Assembly (NCBI GenBank): GCA_024742285.1
Contig: JANSYR010000001.1
Location: forward strand, 558,001 to 622,000
Origin: a bacterium
Lineage (GTDB): Bacteria > Myxococcota_A > UBA9160 > UBA4427
Direction: 5' to 3'
Length of the DNA stretch: 64,000 nt
Of this stretch, positions 34,069-43,220 are shown piece after piece (the stretch's first letter is position 1; each line of letters starts with the position of its first letter). Both the position numbers and the translations under genes were made by a program. Under the pieces are notes generated by a model that saw only the letters and a program-made list of their open reading frames with translations, did no database searches and was not told where the DNA came from.

Positions 34069-34692
34069 TCATTCGAACGCCCCACGTCTACTCGCGGCCA
34101 GCCCACACAATCCCGCTCCGAGGAGCAGGGCCGTGGTCGGCTCTGGAACTGTCGTCAGGTTGTAAGTGAATACGGTCGTCGTGTTGGGAATGACGGCCGA
34201 TGCCTGAAAGGTCGTCTCCCCGCCCAGCGTGAGATCGAATACGATCGAAGAGGGAAGATCGGTCAGTGTCGTGAAGGGCGATGGGAATGTGCCGTTGGAG
34301 CTAACGAACGGACAGCCTTCGACGGCGCCACCATTCTCCACGCAGTCGATCGCCCGAAACTGACCGGCGGGTGCGCTCAACGTGCCGGCGCCGAAGCCTC
34401 CGGTGAAGATCGCTTCGGCGTTCTGTACGGTGTTCGTGAAAGACGTCACGGCATTGGCGCGGTATTGAATCGTGAGGATACCGGCGTCGTCTAGCGTGGC
34501 GGTTCCGCCGAGCCCGAAGCCACCCGGATCGTTGCCGGCGTCGGCATTCACTGTTCCAGGCGCGATGCCCGAGATATCGCCTGTGAGCACGACATCGAAC
34601 TGGGCGATTGTTGCGCCCTGTGCAGCTCCGACGAAAACGAGCGCGAACGCGAAGGGCATGAGAGAATGAACACGAATGATCGAGAGCAGCAT
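34069..34692 (-). CDS. PEP-CTERM exported protein
   Basis: 207 residues. Signal peptide to about GAAQGATIA. The body is a beta-sandwich with two Cys (AIDCVENGGAVEGCPFV). The end VPEPTTALLLGAGLCGLAAS then RRGAFE is a PEP-CTERM signal. The next gene (lipoprotein) starts at or just after its stop. Its operon partner and the other PEP-CTERM genes point to an exosortase elsewhere in the genome. Confidence 0.8.
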   Translation of the reverse strand: MLLSIIRVHSLMPFAFALVFVGAAQGATIAQFDVVLTGDISGIAPGTVNADAGNDPGGFGLGGTATLDDAGILTIQYRANAVTSFTNTVQNAEAIFTGGFGAGTLSAPAGQFRAIDCVENGGAVEGCPFVSSNGTFPSPFTTLTDLPSSIVFDLTLGGETTFQASAVIPNTTTVFTYNLTTVPEPTTALLLGAGLCGLAASRRGAFE

Positions 34693-35020
34693 TGGACAGC
34701 ATCCTTACAGCAATAGTCGTGGGCTATATCGCTCCGCTCCATCGTGGGCGATGAGCGAAATCGAGAATCCGTGCTTCGAGTTCCGAGCGAGGCTCGGCCC
34801 CGACGTTCCGGACTCACGACCAGAGCAGGCTACCGTCCGCGGCGGCTGAATGTTTTACCGATCATCCCATCGATGATCTCAGCGAAGCGCGAACTCCGAC
34901 GAATCTGAAACGGGGCCGCAATCGCGACGCAACTCTCGTCCGCAGAGGTTCACCGATCGAGAGTCAGGTGGACCGGAGATCGATCCTCACTACTGTAGGC
35001 GTCTGGGCTCTGAATGACCG
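34693..35020. other. 328-base gap, no gene seen
   Basis: Lower GC than its neighbours. It must hold the promoter of the PEP-CTERM/lipoprotein pair and the 3' end of the AraC-type gene's transcript. No frame, repeat or hairpin convinces me. Confidence 0.4.
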
Positions 35021-35962
35021 TCAGGGAGCCCAGCGAACGGGTCGTCGCTTTCGCTTGCGCCATGAAGCCTTCTCACCCTTCGAGACGACTGGCATCCAAA
35101 ACTCGTCCGGCTCTCCGCGAGCCGCGCCCATTGACCTGAGCTGAACACCCTGCGCGTCGTACTCGAACTCCGAATACGGCAGCCAATCCTGGAACGCAAA
35201 GACGACCGTCTGGGTATACAGCGTTCGCGGTCCCGAATGCCGAAACACAGCGAACCGCGCCGGAGGAGTCCGTTTGACGGTCAGCCCATCGGGGACTTCT
35301 CGTGGCAGGGATTCGACGCGCACGCCGGCCAGAGTGAGCATCTCGTCACCCCGGCGCTGGTCCTCGCTTGCGGCCGGATAGGTCAGGCTAAACCTCGGTC
35401 CTCGGGCGAGCTCACCAGCGACAGAGTCGAATCGCTCCCACGCCGACGGAATCACTTCCTTCACGTTCGTGCCGTCGGACATCGCCCAGATGAAGGGGGC
35501 AACGACGCCAATGAACATCTCTTCGCCGCGGTGATCGAGGCGCGGCACTCGCGATTCCGGATTGAGGCGCATCTCGAGGCGCGCTCGCGTCAGCCGAGGC
35601 TCCATCAGATCCGAGAATCGATCTGCTTCTTCCCGGAAGGTCGCAGGGGCTACTCCAAAGTGTGCGCGAAAGGCGCGCGTGTAGGCCGCCTGCGACTTGA
35701 ATCCGACGTCGATCGCGATCTCGAGCATCTTCTGATCGGTCGACAGCAGCCTGTCCATCGACAGGCAGAGCCGCCGTCGCTGGCAGTAGCTACCAACCGA
35801 TTGGCCCACCAGGTTGGAGAAGAGTCGCTGAAGGTGGGTTCTTGACACGTCGCACGCATTGGCGATGTCGACGACGCGCGGTGAATCAAGGAGGTGATCT
35901 TCGATGTAGTCGAGCGCGCGCTCGATCAAGTCCAGCTGGTGTGAATTCGTTTCGTCACTCAT
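35021..35962 (-). CDS. AraC-family regulator with GyrI-like effector domain
   Basis: About 313 residues from the ATG at 35962. The N-terminal double helix-turn-helix is clear: VVDIANACDVSRTHLQRLFS and MLEIAIDVGFKSQAAYTRAF with RAHFGVAPATFRE closing it. The second half has the GyrI-like small-molecule fold: RLDHRGEEMFIGVV, IPSAWERFDSVAG, PPARFAVFRHSG and FQDWLPYSEFEYD. Such Rob/SoxS-like proteins respond to toxic or hydrophobic ligands. It is followed, across a short gap, by a BASS transporter on the same strand, a plausible target. Confidence 0.85.
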   Translation of the reverse strand: MSDETNSHQLDLIERALDYIEDHLLDSPRVVDIANACDVSRTHLQRLFSNLVGQSVGSYCQRRRLCLSMDRLLSTDQKMLEIAIDVGFKSQAAYTRAFRAHFGVAPATFREEADRFSDLMEPRLTRARLEMRLNPESRVPRLDHRGEEMFIGVVAPFIWAMSDGTNVKEVIPSAWERFDSVAGELARGPRFSLTYPAASEDQRRGDEMLTLAGVRVESLPREVPDGLTVKRTPPARFAVFRHSGPRTLYTQTVVFAFQDWLPYSEFEYDAQGVQLRSMGAARGEPDEFWMPVVSKGEKASWRKRKRRPVRWAP

Positions 35963-36173
35963 CGTAACCTGGTTGGCCGAGTCTTCGCGGAAGCTCGGAC
36001 CGACTCTCAACGGGGCGAAGATTCGCCCGATTGTCGACAGACGTTGCGAGCTCGTGGCAGTCAGCGGTCACCGCGGCCTCTGACCACCGCGGCGCGTCAA
36101 TCATGACGTCAAGGACTCGCAATGCAACCCGCCTCGCCCAACCACCAGCCAAGGCTTGGTCACTCTCGGACCG

Positions 36174-37034
36174 CTAGATCCGTTGCGGGCGTGCGCCGAA
36201 ACGCCAGGCGGCGAGGATGAAGACTGCAATCGGGGCCTGAAACATCTGGAACGCGATGCTCGGCATCATCGCTTCGAATCCGATCGAGGATCGAGCGATC
36301 GCGATTGCCAAGAGTCCATTCTTGGCTACCAGCTCGACTGCGATCGTCGCCGTGTCGATCCCGGAGACGCCGCTGGCTCGACAGACCACGACTCCCAGAA
36401 GACCAGCCACCGTGGCCAGCCAGAACGCCGGGACCACGCTGGCAGAGAAGCTACCGATCGGGAGTGGTCGACCCTGAAAGTCCATCATCATCGCGACGAT
36501 GATGGCGACGAGACTCCATTTCGAGAGTCTCCGCGAGACTGCTTCGGGATCGCCTGCTCGTTCTCTCCATGCGATTCCGCAGCACATCGGTAAGATGGTG
36601 AGGAGTCCGAGCTCGAGCGCGGTCGATACGATGGGCAGATTGACTGCGGCCCCTTCGCCACCGTGTAGCCACGAGTAGGCCGAAACCCAGACGGGAACAG
36701 TGCCCAGCGTGAACAGGGTCGCAATGCCGGTCAGCGAGACCGACAGCGCGGTCGATCCACCCGCGAAGAAGACCAGCAGGTTCGAGATGAGCCCCCCTGG
36801 ACAAGCCGCCAGAACGACCAGCCCCGCGCCGACGTCTGAAGTCAGCCCGAAGGCGAGCGCGAGTCCGATTCCCACCAACGGGGTGACCAAGAGCTGCATT
36901 GCGGTGCCAAGTACAATGGAGCGCCGCTCCGAGGCAATCCGTCGAAAGTCATCGATGGACAGCGTCAATCCGATCGCGAACATCATCACGAAGATGGAAA
37001 CCGGGAGAAGAATCTCGCTCATCAGAGACAGCAT
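36174..37034 (-). CDS. Bile acid:sodium symporter (BASS) family transporter
   Basis: 286 residues and about nine hydrophobic segments. Family motifs: FAIGLTLSIDDFRRI near the N-terminus, a MQLLVTPLVGIGLA segment, then VLAACPGGLISNLLVFFAGG (the Na-site loop), and SIAFQMFQAPIAVFILA at the end. Moves an organic anion with Na+, though the substrate cannot be told. It overlaps nothing and lies 13 bases after the Coq4-family gene on the same strand, so the two are co-transcribed. Confidence 0.87.
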   Translation of the reverse strand: MLSLMSEILLPVSIFVMMFAIGLTLSIDDFRRIASERRSIVLGTAMQLLVTPLVGIGLALAFGLTSDVGAGLVVLAACPGGLISNLLVFFAGGSTALSVSLTGIATLFTLGTVPVWVSAYSWLHGGEGAAVNLPIVSTALELGLLTILPMCCGIAWRERAGDPEAVSRRLSKWSLVAIIVAMMMDFQGRPLPIGSFSASVVPAFWLATVAGLLGVVVCRASGVSGIDTATIAVELVAKNGLLAIAIARSSIGFEAMMPSIAFQMFQAPIAVFILAAWRFGARPQRI

Positions 37035-37047
37035 CTCGGTGCCACTC

Positions 37048-37851
37048 CTAGCTGGCGGAGGCGCGGGCCGTGACCTGGCCGTCGCTTGTCTCCTCTAGAA
37101 CCCCGTTGGGATGGACGGCCAGCGGATCGCCAACGCGAAATCTCTCACGCACCACATTAAGCGGAACGGGGAGCAGCTCTTCGTAGGGGGCGAGGATGAG
37201 GCTCGCCGCCCGACGACCTCGACGATACGCCGTCCAGAGGAACCGGCGGACGGGCCAGTTCCGGTGGAACAACATCAGGACCGTGAGAAGTCGAAGTCCA
37301 GGTCCCGCGACCCCCTGCCCCCGCGTGAACAGCAGGACCGCGTTCTCACCGATCGGATCGGTCCCGTACCCGGTGATGACGTGCCAGAGGTCGTGAGAGA
37401 CCGATTGGCGTTTGGCGAACCAACTACGCAGCGGATCGAGAGAGCCCTGAATCTCCTGCCGCCTCTCCGCCATCTCCATCAAAGACTTCGCCGTGATTCC
37501 GTTCCGGTCGGCGTACGCCTGGAACTCGCGGCCGAGGCTGCCGGCGGGGAGCGATTCGAGGAGATCGCGATCGTCGAGCAGCCGTGGTAGGTCGGGACGC
37601 TCCCGCAGCAGGCGCATCCCTTCGGCGCTGGCAGAGAATTCCTGGAAGGGTCGGTCCCCATCGAAGTAGCCGCCGAGGGCCTCGACCATCTCCATCCCGA
37701 GCTCGGTCTTCGTGGGATCCTCTCGCATCTGCTTGAGCAGATCGAAGGCGTGACGCCAGTCGCGGGTGGCTTGGGGCGGAGGCACGGTCCCGACGATTTC
37801 GGCGATTTCGGTGCTAGAGAGTGATGATGCCTGGGGTGTCGTCGCGCTCAT
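37048..37851 (-). CDS. Coq4-family protein (ubiquinone biosynthesis-type)
   Basis: 267 residues. The zinc-binding signature HDLWHVITGYGTDPIGE (153-169: H153, D154, H157, E169) is that of Coq4. AGGAG lies five bases before the ATG. In eukaryotes Coq4 takes part in oxidative decarboxylation of the quinone head group; bacterial members occur in several lineages and may act on other substrates. It shares an operon with the transporter downstream. Confidence 0.87.
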   Translation of the reverse strand: MSATTPQASSLSSTEIAEIVGTVPPPQATRDWRHAFDLLKQMREDPTKTELGMEMVEALGGYFDGDRPFQEFSASAEGMRLLRERPDLPRLLDDRDLLESLPAGSLGREFQAYADRNGITAKSLMEMAERRQEIQGSLDPLRSWFAKRQSVSHDLWHVITGYGTDPIGENAVLLFTRGQGVAGPGLRLLTVLMLFHRNWPVRRFLWTAYRRGRRAASLILAPYEELLPVPLNVVRERFRVGDPLAVHPNGVLEETSDGQVTARASAS

Positions 37852-37962
37852 GGCTGCTCCTGTCTACCGATAGGTGACAGCAGGATTCGCCAGCTGGCGT
37901 CGAAAGTCTCTATGGTTTCCTTACGCTTTTATGGAGATTTGGAATCGCCGAAACCCATTGAT

Positions 37963-40900
37963 TTATCGAGAGGTTTCGCGTGCCCACGGGAGTGCCGCCG
38001 AAACGACCGGCAGGCACTCGAGCGTCTCAGCCAGCCTCCAGGCAGAGTTCGCGGCGTCTACGGCTCTGCCCTCGTCTGACGTGGCGTGCCACACGTTTGC
38101 CAGTCTGATCCTCGACCTGAGCGCTGCGGGCCGCGCTCCGATCGCGTCCTCCCAAGCGACGGCCGCTTCGAGTCGATCCGCGGCTTCTCGGGACCGTCCG
38201 AGCACACCCACGAGTGCGCCGATCGCGGAGCCGACCGTGCCGTTGGTGGCCGGAATGAGGTCGTGGGTGAAGACGAGTGCCTCGTACGGCCGCAGCTGAT
38301 CGATCAGGAGCTGCGCGACATCCACGTCGCGTAGCTCGACTGCAACTTCAGCGAGAAGCGAGAGTGTGATCAGCCAGTGCTCGTCGTGCTCGAGTTCCTC
38401 GATCCTCGAGGTGATCGCGCTCAGTCCCGCTCGCGCCTCGTCGACGCGTCCCGACCGAGCCAGGATCGATAGTGATCCGGCCTTGATGATCTGGGCACTC
38501 CCGTGAAGCGGCGTCTGCTCGATTAGCTCGCGAAACGATCGCTCGTATTCACCCGGCTCGCTCGGCTCACCCACGGCGGCACGTAGCCAGTAGCGCGCAC
38601 CGTCAATCAGCGATTCGGCTCGTTGATTGCCAAGACGGCAGCGCTCTGCGCTCTTGTCGAGATACTCTCGCGCGAGCTTGAAGCGGCCGCAGTTCATCGC
38701 GAACGTGCTTTGCTGGAGGAAAGCGAGGAACTGAAAGACCGGCTGTCGCAGCTCATCGGCCAGACGCTCGAACGCCGATACATGAGATGCCATCTCTCCG
38801 AGCTGACCGATCATGAGATTGGCCCCGATCAGGACTTCGTGCCCGAGCAGAACGAGCTCTGAGCTTCCCAACCGTCTACCGCTCCGAATCGCTTCCTGCC
38901 CGAGATCGATTCGCTCCCTTGGCTGATCGGGTCCGAGTAGCGCCCAGTACCGCGCCGTGAGCACGTCGAAGAGCACGGTCGCGTCATCCTGGTCAAACGG
39001 CTCCGAGGTTGCGGCGTCGACCAATCGACGCCGTTCGCGCAGCGAGAAGCAGTGAGGTTCAGTGAAGACCAGTCGCGAGCACACACGGGCTTTCCACGAC
39101 GGGAATCGGTCGCCAAGGCGATCGAGCGACTCCTCGAGCAGGTCTCCTAGGTCGGACTCGATTGCGAGCCCCAGATAGCGGTACCCGCGAATTCCGATCG
39201 CTGCGCGAGCGAAGAGATCATTTCGCTCGCACCGCCGCGCGATCTCGCATGCGGTCCGAAACCGCGCTCGCGCCGACTCGTGCTGACCCGAGACCCAGCG
39301 CGCCTCCGCCTCCCCAAGGAGCAACTCACAATGCCGGGCTTCGTCATCACGACCGAACAGCTCGAAGGCGCGAACAGCGCGAGCGTGATGGTCAACCGCT
39401 TCAGCATACGCGCATTGGTCGAGCGCCTGATGGGCTGCACGCAGGCTCACTTCAACGGATCGCTCGGCGCCCGCCTCAACGGCACACTCGAAGAGGTGGT
39501 AGGACAGTTCGCCCAGCTGGCGGGATGCGTTTTCGCCATATAGCCGCTCAATAGCTTCGGCGGCCGATCGGTGCGCCCGAACCTTCTCGGCGGCCGTGAG
39601 CTCTTCATAGAGTGTCTGCTGCACGAGCGCGTGAGAGAACCGGAATCGCTCCCGCTCGTCGAGCCCCTCGATGACGCCGAACTCGAGCCCCTCCTGGAGC
39701 CACTCGAGGTACGACCCGTGGCTCTCGGACCGGATCTCAGCAAGGAGGCGGGCGTCGAACTCACGGCCCAGAACGGAGGCATCCCGGAGAATCGCGACAC
39801 TTTGCTCGGACATCGTCTCGAGTCGCCGACCGACGGCGTCCCGTACGCCTTGCGGCAGGATCAGACCGGCCTGCTCCGCGTCCTGCAGCGCCTCCGTGTC
39901 GTGCGCGAGGATGCGCGCGATCTCCTGCACGAAGAACGGGTTGCCTCGCGTCACATCCGCCACGGTCAGGGCGACGCCATCAGAGATGGGTCGATCCACG
40001 ACTCGCTCGACGATCTGTCTAACCTCAGACTCCGCGAGGCCGCGCAAGGAGACACGATCGCAATGCGCGAGACGGGCCAGATCTCCCAGTACCGACCGAA
40101 GGGGATGGCCGCGCCGCACGTCCGTGTCCCTGTACGTCCCGACCAGACAGATTGCATGGTCTCGGATCTGTCGAGCGAGGAACCCGAAGAGCTCCACTGA
40201 ATCTCGGTCCGCCCAGTGAAGATCATCAACGACGACAAGAAGCGGCGTCCGGCGTGAGATTCGTGCGAGAAGTCGCGACAGCGCATCGAAGAGCCGAAAT
40301 CTCGACTGCTCTCCTGGAGCACGTTCCGTACGATCGGCAGGTCCCGATCGCGCTGCCATTTCGGGCATGAGCGACGCGAGATCCTCAACCTCGCTGGGCG
40401 ACAACGTCGCGCCGTCCTCATTCGCGCGGTCGCCGGACACCGAACGGAGGATCTGCACGAAGGGCCAATACGGAGGCGAGCCTTCCCACTCGAAGCAGCG
40501 GCCGATATGGACGTCGGCGCGATTGGAGGAGCGTGCGATCTGATATTCGACCGTCGCCGTCTTTCCGATACCCGGCTCGCCGAGAAGCAAGACGACTCGC
40601 CCACGATTTGCGATCGCCTCCGACAAGGACTTGTCGAGCTGAGCAAGTGCGTCGTCGCGGCCCACGAGCGGCTCGGGCGCGGAATCAGCAGGCTGCGGGG
40701 CCACCGTGTCTTCGCGGTCGACCTCGACAACGTCCGCGACGAATCGGTAGCCGCGACCGTGGACCGTCTTGATGATTCGCTGTGCCGAGCGGTCATCGCC
40801 CAATGCCTGGCGAGCGAGAGTCACACATCGGGGCACGACTGACTCGTTGACGACCTCGCCCGACCAGACGGAATCGAGTAGCTCGACCTTCGACACGACG

Positions 40901-41028
40901 CGGTCCCGATGCTCGACGAGCACGCGCAGGACATCGAAGACCTTGGGTTCGACGGGACACCGCTCCCCATCTCTACGAAGCTCGAAGACGTCTGTGTCGA
41001 TCGCGTATTCGCCGAAGGTCCAGATCAC
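37963..41028 (-). CDS. Winged-helix transcriptional regulator with AAA/STAND-like ATPase and TPR-like tail
   Basis: About 1021 residues from a GTG at 41028; the frame is open to 41193. Residues 3-100 form an OmpR-type winged helix (FGEYAIDTDVFELRRDG, VFDVLRVLVEHRDRVVSKVE, IIKTVHGRGYRFVADV). An AAA ATPase follows: PLVGRDDALAQL, Walker A GEPGIGKT, Walker B LLVVVDDLHWADRDS. The remainder is helical with TPR-like pairs (LRAAHQALDQCAYAEAVDHH, then RHCELLLGEAEARWVSGQHE). One-component sensors of this kind activate nearby genes after ligand binding. Its target here may be the GST gene diverging from it. Confidence 0.82.
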   Translation of the reverse strand: MIWTFGEYAIDTDVFELRRDGERCPVEPKVFDVLRVLVEHRDRVVSKVELLDSVWSGEVVNESVVPRCVTLARQALGDDRSAQRIIKTVHGRGYRFVADVVEVDREDTVAPQPADSAPEPLVGRDDALAQLDKSLSEAIANRGRVVLLLGEPGIGKTATVEYQIARSSNRADVHIGRCFEWEGSPPYWPFVQILRSVSGDRANEDGATLSPSEVEDLASLMPEMAARSGPADRTERAPGEQSRFRLFDALSRLLARISRRTPLLVVVDDLHWADRDSVELFGFLARQIRDHAICLVGTYRDTDVRRGHPLRSVLGDLARLAHCDRVSLRGLAESEVRQIVERVVDRPISDGVALTVADVTRGNPFFVQEIARILAHDTEALQDAEQAGLILPQGVRDAVGRRLETMSEQSVAILRDASVLGREFDARLLAEIRSESHGSYLEWLQEGLEFGVIEGLDERERFRFSHALVQQTLYEELTAAEKVRAHRSAAEAIERLYGENASRQLGELSYHLFECAVEAGAERSVEVSLRAAHQALDQCAYAEAVDHHARAVRAFELFGRDDEARHCELLLGEAEARWVSGQHESARARFRTACEIARRCERNDLFARAAIGIRGYRYLGLAIESDLGDLLEESLDRLGDRFPSWKARVCSRLVFTEPHCFSLRERRRLVDAATSEPFDQDDATVLFDVLTARYWALLGPDQPRERIDLGQEAIRSGRRLGSSELVLLGHEVLIGANLMIGQLGEMASHVSAFERLADELRQPVFQFLAFLQQSTFAMNCGRFKLAREYLDKSAERCRLGNQRAESLIDGARYWLRAAVGEPSEPGEYERSFRELIEQTPLHGSAQIIKAGSLSILARSGRVDEARAGLSAITSRIEELEHDEHWLITLSLLAEVAVELRDVDVAQLLIDQLRPYEALVFTHDLIPATNGTVGSAIGALVGVLGRSREAADRLEAAVAWEDAIGARPAALRSRIRLANVWHATSDEGRAVDAANSAWRLAETLECLPVVSAALPWARETSR

Positions 41029-41195
41029 GGTCAGATCATAGCTGCAGAGGTTTTCTGCCCGCGGGGCGCGACAGACGGCGCTTACGCCGGTGGTGGCGCC
41101 AATACGGCCGACGCCACCCGACAAGGCAATCGTTGACGAGAGCTGCACGATGCCCGATGGTCCGCCGCTTTGTTGACTCCGACGGAGGGGCATCG

Positions 41196-41825
41196 ATGCA
41201 CTGTGAACCGAAGCGACTCTACGACTACCTGTTCTCGGGCAATGGATACAAGATCCGTCTCGCGCTCGCTCAGCTCGGGATCCCCTCCGAATACGAGTTT
41301 CTGGATATCCTCGCGGGTGACACGCGCACGGAGGAGTTCCTCGCCAAGAATCCGAGCGGTGAGATCCCCGTCCTCGAACTCAGCGACGGCACGACGTTGG
41401 TCGAGTCCAACTCGATCCTCTGCTGGCTGACCGAGTCCACTTTTCTGATGCCCGAAGATCGATTGGAGCGAGCCCATGTGCTTCGGTGGATGTTCTTCGA
41501 GCAGAGCAACATCGACCGCGTGATCGGCCGAGCCCGGTTCTGCCGCACGTTTCCGGATGCGGTGAAGGGCTTCGCGACGGAGCGCGATTTCGGGTTGTGG
41601 CTGGGCTTTGGTAGCCGGGCGCTCGGCGTGCTCGACCAGCATCTCGCGACCCGCGATTTTCTAGTGGGCGACAGCTACACTGCAGCGGACATCTGCCTAT
41701 TCGGTTACGTCCATTGTGCGAACGAAGGCGGCTTCGACCTCAGCCGATTCGAGGCGGTATCGCACTGGATCGAGCGGGTACGCAGTCAGCCTGCGCACAT
41801 CGCGATTACTGCCCGACCATCCTAG
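41196..41825 (+). CDS. Glutathione S-transferase
   Basis: 209 residues from the ATG at 41196, which has GGAGGGG seven bases upstream. The thioredoxin-fold half is KRLYDYLFSGNGYKIRLALA then KNPSGEIPVLEL and LVESNSILCWL, where the cis-Pro and ES pair bind glutathione. The helical half begins near residue 85 and ends with GDSYTAADICLFGYVH. Catalytic residue is probably Ser14 or Tyr. Detoxifies electrophiles. Divergent from the large regulator across about 170 bases. Confidence 0.88.
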   Translation: MHCEPKRLYDYLFSGNGYKIRLALAQLGIPSEYEFLDILAGDTRTEEFLAKNPSGEIPVLELSDGTTLVESNSILCWLTESTFLMPEDRLERAHVLRWMFFEQSNIDRVIGRARFCRTFPDAVKGFATERDFGLWLGFGSRALGVLDQHLATRDFLVGDSYTAADICLFGYVHCANEGGFDLSRFEAVSHWIERVRSQPAHIAITARPS

Positions 41826-42042
41826 GGTCTAAGCGAGTGATGGCGCCGCCGCCCATTGGCTTCGTGCGTCCGCTTTTGACTGCCTGCGTCGCGTTGCTTC
41901 ATCCCTCGATTGGATCCAAAACGGCAGAGACCATTGGTCCAATCGGCACGGCGCGCTGACGTTTCGAGCCATCGCGGGTCGCATAGATCGCTGCATGCCT
42001 TCGCCTGCCGGTCTTCGATTGCTTCATCCACGTCGCATCCCC

Positions 42043-42735
42043 TCAACCCTTCCATTCGTCGATCGTGATCGACGGGTCGAATCGAAAAAGGATCAGCTCG
42101 CGGCAGCGATCGACAAAGCCACGATCGCGGAACATCACTGTGAAAAAGTCGCCCTCGAAATCGAGCATGAGGAGGCGGCTGTCTGACCCAGCCTGCCGGA
42201 AGTTTGCATTGATTGAACGGACCGTGCTTAGGAGGTCCGAAAGCGCTCCGGGCTCTGGCGGGATGCCACTCAGTGTGGCGAGCGCCTGCTGTGCGATCTC
42301 CACATTCGCGCGCCAGTCGGACAACCAAATCCCGTCGCGCTCTCCCCTCCGCGACAGACCCTCTCCGTAGTATCCCAGTAGCAGATCCCCTAGATCACCT
42401 CGGAGCATCCTCCGCGGCACGGACCCATGCGTGTCCTTCTGATGTCGTCTCGCATCCGCGAGTGTCCATTCTGGTAGCAGTCCTTCGGACTGAACCTGCT
42501 TGAACCCGTCCGCGAAAGAGGGCGCACGGTCCTCCTCTAGCTCAAAGAGGACGAGGGTTGCTCGCGGCTTCCCGGTGACTCGACTCGTGCCCACTGTCAC
42601 GCTGGCACGATCGCCAGGTCGAGGCTCACGCTTGTTGGAAGATGAGATGTCGAACGGCACCTCACGACCGTCATCCAGTTCGAGGACGCCAAATCCATTG
42701 ACCGTATCGAAAGACTTCAGCGTCGCGTCAGACAT
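42043..42735 (-). CDS. Cold-shock-like domain fused to an unknown domain
   Basis: About 230 residues. The first ~70 resemble a cold-shock/OB fold: SFDTVNGFGVLELDDGREVP then FDISSSNKREPRPGDRASVT, where NGFGVLEL stands for the usual KGFGFI RNP1. The remaining ~160 residues (DARRHQKDTHGSVPRRMLRG, GIWLSDWRANVEIAQQALAT, LLMLDFEGDFFTVMFRDRGF) belong to no family I know. It may bind nucleic acid. GCGGGAAAC precedes the ATG. It stands alone. Confidence 0.6.
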   Translation of the reverse strand: MSDATLKSFDTVNGFGVLELDDGREVPFDISSSNKREPRPGDRASVTVGTSRVTGKPRATLVLFELEEDRAPSFADGFKQVQSEGLLPEWTLADARRHQKDTHGSVPRRMLRGDLGDLLLGYYGEGLSRRGERDGIWLSDWRANVEIAQQALATLSGIPPEPGALSDLLSTVRSINANFRQAGSDSRLLMLDFEGDFFTVMFRDRGFVDRCRELILFRFDPSITIDEWKG

Positions 42736-43220
42736 GTTTCCCGCCATCTTAGATCGATCACATGAATATCAGCACGCCGCAGGCCCGGGCGGCGAGAAGC
42801 ACTTCGCAGATCGTGCATGCGAACGCACATCAGCGAAGACGCGGTACTTGTGACACGCGACACGACTGTACAGCGACCTACAGCGTCGTCGAACAGAGAA
42901 GACTTTCCCGCTGAGGCGTCGTTGCGGTAGCAACGGGGATGACTCCATCCTTCGGCGTGCCTGCAGCACCAGACCGCGACTGAATGCGACGATCGACCAG
43001 CCAGACCCGCCCTTTCTCAGCCGGTCAAGTCCTCGAATCCCAACACGGCTGCTGAATCTTCATGGAACCCTAAGAAGTCCATCAAGACTGGCCTCACTGG
43101 AGCTGAGACGCTCAGCGATATCCACCAAGGAATCGCTATGCCGCTCCACATCGTCCACCGAACAGGTCGGTCCCGCCGCACGAGACATGCCTCTCACACC
43201 TTTTTCCAGGTCTCGCACGT
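42736..43220. other. 485-base gap upstream of the transporter operon
   Basis: No convincing gene on either strand. It should contain the promoter of the RND/LolA/barrel operon and that of the minus-strand cold-shock-like gene. Confidence 0.4.

Noticed and set aside
36011-36173. A small gene between the AraC-type and BASS genes
   Set aside because: Short minus-strand frame of Arg/Ala composition with no ribosome site; treated as intergenic.
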